26,516 nucleotides of DNA from Bacteroidota bacterium (GTDB lineage: Bacteria; Bacteroidota; Bacteroidia; Flavobacteriales; Weeksellaceae): the NCBI GenBank assembly GCA_023399595.1, contig JAEWOR010000056.1, positions 1 to 26,516 on the forward strand, written 5' to 3'. Each line of letters starts with the position of its first letter. The stretch's first letter is position 1. The translations under genes and the position numbers were made by a program. Below the pieces are notes generated by a model. The model had not been told where the DNA came from. It worked only from the letters and a program-made list of their open reading frames with translations, and did not search any database. Positions 24,191 through 26,516 of the stretch are shown here, one piece after another.

Positions 24191-24210
24191 ATTAAGCGCA
24201 ATTAAGCGCA
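24191..24210. repeat. Two tandem 10-bp repeats
   Basis: ATTAAGCGCA occurs twice head to tail, followed by AGCGAAAACGCT, a short hairpin that can pair with the same GCG core. They lie about 30 bases before the zinc-finger/HTH gene, in its leader. Confidence 0.5.
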
Positions 24211-24236
24211 AAATAAAAAAGCGAAAACGCTAATTT

Positions 24237-24259
24237 TTTGTACCTCGAGTACAAAGATA
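24237..24259 (-). promoter_or_regulatory. Promoter and operator of the terminal zinc-finger/HTH gene
   Basis: The palindrome TTTGTAC-CTCGA-GTACAAA (24237-24255) overlaps a perfect minus-strand -7 box TATCTTTG (24252-24259). No good -33 box is seen at the usual spacing. A protein on the palindrome would cover the start of transcription, so the gene is probably repressed by itself or by another element protein. Confidence 0.5.
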
Positions 24260-24306
24260 CAATAAAGGTACAAATTTTTACATAAGAATACAAAATATTG
24301 CAAAAT
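24255..24306. repeat. Right terminal 52-bp direct repeat (putative integrase arm sites)
   Basis: This is the partner of 16227-16278, with the same motif order and spacing, ending in the identical 18-base block. It overlaps the promoter region of the terminal zinc-finger/HTH gene, so integrase binding and that gene's expression may be linked. Confidence 0.6.
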
Positions 24307-24317
24307 ATTATTATCTT

Positions 24318-24352
24318 TACAAAAACAAAAAAAGCCCTTAAATAAAGGCTTT
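24318..24352 (-). terminator. Terminator after mnmE
   Basis: The stem AAAGCCTTT / AAGGGCTTT with a short loop (24331-24352) is followed on the minus strand by a run of T broken by a single G. It is well placed to end mnmE transcription. It lies inside the integrated element, so the element itself supplies it. Confidence 0.65.
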
Positions 24353-24395
24353 ATAAATGTTTTATTTGTTTTGTTAGATTTTTATTTTGTAGTGG

Positions 24396-24413
24396 TTACT
24401 TTCCGATACAAAA
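24396..24413 (-). other. Outer attachment core within the mnmE 3' end
   Basis: These are the last six codons of mnmE (F-C-I-G-K-stop). Their near copy at 16172-16189 makes this the mnmE-side core of the integrated 8.2 kb element. The core encodes the conserved C-terminal FC[IV]GK motif, so integration leaves MnmE intact. Confidence 0.75.
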
Positions 24414-25847
24414 CTTAGAGAAAATATTGCCTAAAACCTCATCATTAGTAAACTCACCAGAGATTTCACCTAATTGTTCCAAAGCATTTCTCAATTCGTA
24501 GGCGAGCAGTTCGGTAGTGATTTGATGAGAAACCGCTTCTTCCACACGCGTTACCGATTCCAAGGAGTTTTGCAAGGCTTCGTAATGACGCTGATTGGTA
24601 ATGACTACATTGCTTTCTTCAGATTTTAGCTCTTCCACATAGGAGGAAAGCTCATTTTTTAAATCCTGAATATTACGGTTTTCAATGGCTGAAATTTTAA
24701 TAAAATCAAAAGGAAAATCAACTGAAGCACGAAATAGTTTTTCAATGCGATTAAACTCAGTCGGAATGGCTTCGTCTATCTTGGTAAGACAAACAATAAG
24801 TTGCAAATCCTCTCTCAGCAAAGAGCTAATCATTTCAAAATCTTCAGAAAAATCTTCAGAATTTGCGGCTGCAAGATAAACCAAAATCTCTGCCTGACTC
24901 ACTTTCTCACGAGCTTTTTGCACCCCAATAGCTTCAATTTCATCTTGTGTTTCACGCAAACCTGCCGTGTCAATCAATCGGAAGGCATGTCCTTTAATAT
25001 GAAGGATTTCCTCAATAGTATCCCTTGTCGTTCCCGCGATATTGCTCACAATCGCACGTTCTTCTTTCAATAATGTATTTAAAAGAGTGGATTTTCCTGC
25101 GTTAGGTTTACCGATAATGGCAACGGCAGTTCCGTTCTTGATGGCATTTCCGTATTGGAAGCTATCAATTAAGGATTTTAATTTCATCTGAATCTTTTTA
25201 ATCAATCCTACCAAAGCCGTTCTATCAGCAAACTCCACATCTTCTTCCGCAAAATCGAGTTCGAGTTCAATAAGAGAGGTAAAATTCAGTAAATCGTTTC
25301 TAAGAACTGATATTTCCTGTGTAATTCCACCTTTTAACTGATTCAAAGCCACTTTTCGGGACGCTTCATTTTCAGCAGCGATCAGGTCGGCAATGGATTC
25401 GGCTTGGGAAAGATCTATTCTGCCATTCATAAAAGCGCGCATGGTAAACTCACCAGCTTTCGCCATTCTTGCACCATTTTTAATGAGAACTTCAAGAATT
25501 TTCTTCCCAATATAAGGTGATCCATGAAAGGAAATTTCCACAGAATTCTCTGTAGTAAAGGTTTTAGGTGCATGAAAAACCGAAATCATCACCTCGTCGA
25601 TAGTTGTTGGTTGATGGTTTTCAGGCTGAGCAGAGTTTAAGCCTTCTTGGTTCTCAACTCTTGGCTCTTGATTCTTCCCATCCACAATAAACCCATAATG
25701 CACAGTATGAGAGGCTACTTTTTCTAAATTTTTACCTTCAAAAACTTTATTAACGATTTCAAAAGATTTTTCTCCAGAAACTCTAATAATTCCTATTGCT
25801 CCTACTCCATTAGCAGTAGCCAAAGCACAAATGGTATCTTGATTCAT
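24396..25847 (-). CDS. mnmE: tRNA uridine-5-carboxymethylaminomethyl(34) synthesis GTPase MnmE
   Basis: This 483-residue MnmE (TrmE) works with MnmG to modify U34 of certain tRNAs. It has an N-terminal folate-binding domain (about 1-140), a helical domain and an inserted GTPase domain with G1 GKPNAGKS (246-253), G2 AGTTRD, G3 DTAG (293-296) and G4 TKID (about 356-359). It ends with the invariant C-terminal Cys in FCIGK. The protein is about 20-25 residues longer than usual. Residues 58-82 (25602-25676) form a low-complexity insertion rich in N, Q, E and P between VDG and TIDEVM, where other MnmE proteins run straight through. The 3' end is the attachment site of the adjacent element. Confidence 0.97.
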   Translation of the reverse strand: MNQDTICALATANGVGAIGIIRVSGEKSFEIVNKVFEGKNLEKVASHTVHYGFIVDGKNQEPRVENQEGLNSAQPENHQPTTIDEVMISVFHAPKTFTTENSVEISFHGSPYIGKKILEVLIKNGARMAKAGEFTMRAFMNGRIDLSQAESIADLIAAENEASRKVALNQLKGGITQEISVLRNDLLNFTSLIELELDFAEEDVEFADRTALVGLIKKIQMKLKSLIDSFQYGNAIKNGTAVAIIGKPNAGKSTLLNTLLKEERAIVSNIAGTTRDTIEEILHIKGHAFRLIDTAGLRETQDEIEAIGVQKAREKVSQAEILVYLAAANSEDFSEDFEMISSLLREDLQLIVCLTKIDEAIPTEFNRIEKLFRASVDFPFDFIKISAIENRNIQDLKNELSSYVEELKSEESNVVITNQRHYEALQNSLESVTRVEEAVSHQITTELLAYELRNALEQLGEISGEFTNDEVLGNIFSKFCIGK

Positions 25848-25938
25848 GTTGCAAATTTAACAAAACTTCAATACTAATTTTTCAGAATGAATTGTTCTTT
25901 TTTGTAATTTCGATAGGAAACAATTAAAAACTTTTAAT
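25848..25938. other. Divergent intergenic region between mnmE and the tail-tube gene
   Basis: This short AT-rich space separates divergently transcribed genes. On the plus strand TAATTTCG, about 30 bases before the tail-tube ATG, is one base away from the TAnnTTTG box. No operator is obvious. Confidence 0.35.
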
Positions 25939-26370
25939 ATGCCAGGAATTAGAACAATCAACCGTTACCATTTTAAAGTTGAATGGGGCGGAAACAGCTT
26001 AAATTTTATAGAAGTTTCGGGTTTAGAAATTAATATTGATGTTACTACCACTAGAAATGGCAGCTCACCTGAAAATTCAGAAATGAAAATCCCTGGAATT
26101 ACTCGATATTCTGATATTATTTTAAAAAGGAATATTATAGAAGGAGATTATCAATTTTATGAATGGATTAAAACCAATAATTTTGGCGGCGTAGAAAAAC
26201 GCGATATCAGCATTCATTTATTAGACCATCAACATCAACCCATTTTTACTTGGAAAGTGAGAAATGCTTTTCCTTCTAAATACATTGGACCTACTCTACT
26301 AGCTAATGATAGTAGCTTGGCCACAGAAAGCCTTGTTCTTTCTCATGATGGTTTGAGTATTCTCACTTGA
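25939..26370 (+). CDS. Phage-type tail tube protein (gp19 family)
   Basis: This 143-residue protein matches the conserved phage tail region or T4 gp19-like tube family used by contractile injection systems and phages. The start NRYHFKVEWGG, the FIEVSGLEI strand, KIPGITRYSDIILKR, FYEWI, and WKVRNAFPSKYIGPTLLANDSSLATESLVLSHDGL all fit the family, whose members form hexameric tube rings. Family length is about 140-150, so it is complete. No sheath, baseplate or other tail gene lies within the window; it stands alone between mnmE and a terminator. It may be an orphan or the edge of a larger cluster to the right, although an IS-like start follows directly. Confidence 0.85.
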   Translation: MPGIRTINRYHFKVEWGGNSLNFIEVSGLEINIDVTTTRNGSSPENSEMKIPGITRYSDIILKRNIIEGDYQFYEWIKTNNFGGVEKRDISIHLLDHQHQPIFTWKVRNAFPSKYIGPTLLANDSSLATESLVLSHDGLSILT

Positions 26371-26394
26371 TATTTTTTGCCATATAATGAAAAG

Positions 26395-26427
26395 AATCCG
26401 TCTCACAACTGAGGCGGATTTTTTTTT
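26395..26427 (+). terminator. Rho-independent terminator after the tail-tube gene
   Basis: Arms AATCCGTCTCA (26395-26405) and TGAGGCGGATT (26410-26420) pair at 10 of 11 positions around a CAAC loop and are followed by seven T. It lies 25 bases after the stop and suggests a single-gene transcript. Confidence 0.85.
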
Positions 26428-26476
26428 GTTTATATGTGTTAAAAATGATATATTGTATTGGTAATCAGTATTGAGT

Positions 26477-26516
26477 ATGAATTTCAAGGACTATAATCAA
26501 TCGCAGTTATTTTTGT
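26477..26516 (+). CDS. Start of a possible IS1182-type transposase (cut by window edge)
   Basis: An ATG at 26477 opens MNFKDYNQSQLFL, running off the window. IS1182-family transposases of Flavobacteriia typically begin with [MK]-[NK]-F-K-x-Y-[NS]-Q-[NS]-Q followed by a run of Leu and Pro. Thirteen residues are too few for a firm call. Confidence 0.4.
   Translation, partial: MNFKDYNQSQLFL

Larger units (their letters stand above)
16172..24413. mobile_element. 8.2 kb integrative element at the 3' end of mnmE (satellite-like)
   Basis: The element is bounded by the two mnmE-type cores. An imperfect 52-bp direct repeat lies 38 bases inside the left core and 90 bases inside the right core. It contains a tyrosine integrase, an excisionase-like protein, a primase-helicase, a Toprim-like protein, a TerS-like HTH protein, a lipoprotein and one unknown. 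No relaxase, type IV secretion, capsid or tail gene is present. Gene content and size recall phage-inducible islands or P4-like satellites; a plasmid-like integrative replicon is the alternative. Confidence 0.7.

Overview
The window looks like a member of the Flavobacteriia, probably the Chryseobacterium/Riemerella/Elizabethkingia group (Weeksellaceae). The evidence is the low GC, the many promoters of the Bacteroidetes type (-7 box TAnnTTTG), the IS982-type transposase end, a Flavobacteriia-like mnmE and a gp19-type tail-tube gene. The genus is inference; no rRNA or tRNA gene is present.

Layout, left to right. (1) 1-2267: scrap DNA with the 3' end of an IS982-family element, a hypothetical gene broken by an in-frame TAG and then lost, and about 870 bases without a convincing gene but with two long inverted repeats. 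(2) 2268-16189: a defence-type island read leftward. In transcription order it holds a zinc-finger/HTH protein, a small remnant ORF, hsdM, dinD, hsdS, a PHP/SMC-like TrlF-type ATPase, a higB-higA toxin-antitoxin pair, hsdR, a Fic AMP-transferase and a YopX-like ORF. (3) 16172-24413: a compact 8.2 kb integrative element read leftward. It holds a zinc-finger/HTH protein, a tyrosine integrase, an unknown 316-residue protein, an excisionase-like HTH protein, a small winged-helix protein, a P4/D5-type primase-helicase, a Toprim-like protein, a TerS-like HTH protein and a lipoprotein. No relaxase or structural gene is visible. (4) 24396-26516: chromosome with mnmE, a phage-type tail-tube protein, and the first codons of what may be an IS1182-type transposase.

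The main result is that two elements appear to be stacked at the 3' end of mnmE. The last six codons of mnmE (Phe-Cys-Ile-Gly-Lys-stop, 24396-24413) recur at 16172-16189 with 15 of 18 bases identical and still spell the same peptide and a stop. This is the same kind of site that SGI1 uses in trmE/mnmE of Enterobacteria. The 8.2 kb element has an imperfect 52-bp direct repeat near both ends, and three clusters of a 9-bp GTGACGG iteron lie in and beside its replication genes. It reads like a Bacteroidetes phage satellite or a minimal integrative replicon. The restriction island carries a relative of the same terminal zinc-finger/HTH gene, but no integrase, beside the inner core copy.

The restriction operon also records its assembly. 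Between the TrlF-like gene and higB lie a copy of the first codons of hsdR ending in a stop and a decayed copy of the 3' end of hsdS. These mark a recombination scar where the ATPase gene or the toxin-antitoxin module joined the operon. The Fic gene has two large palindromes arranged around its promoter, which suggests a self-regulated unit.
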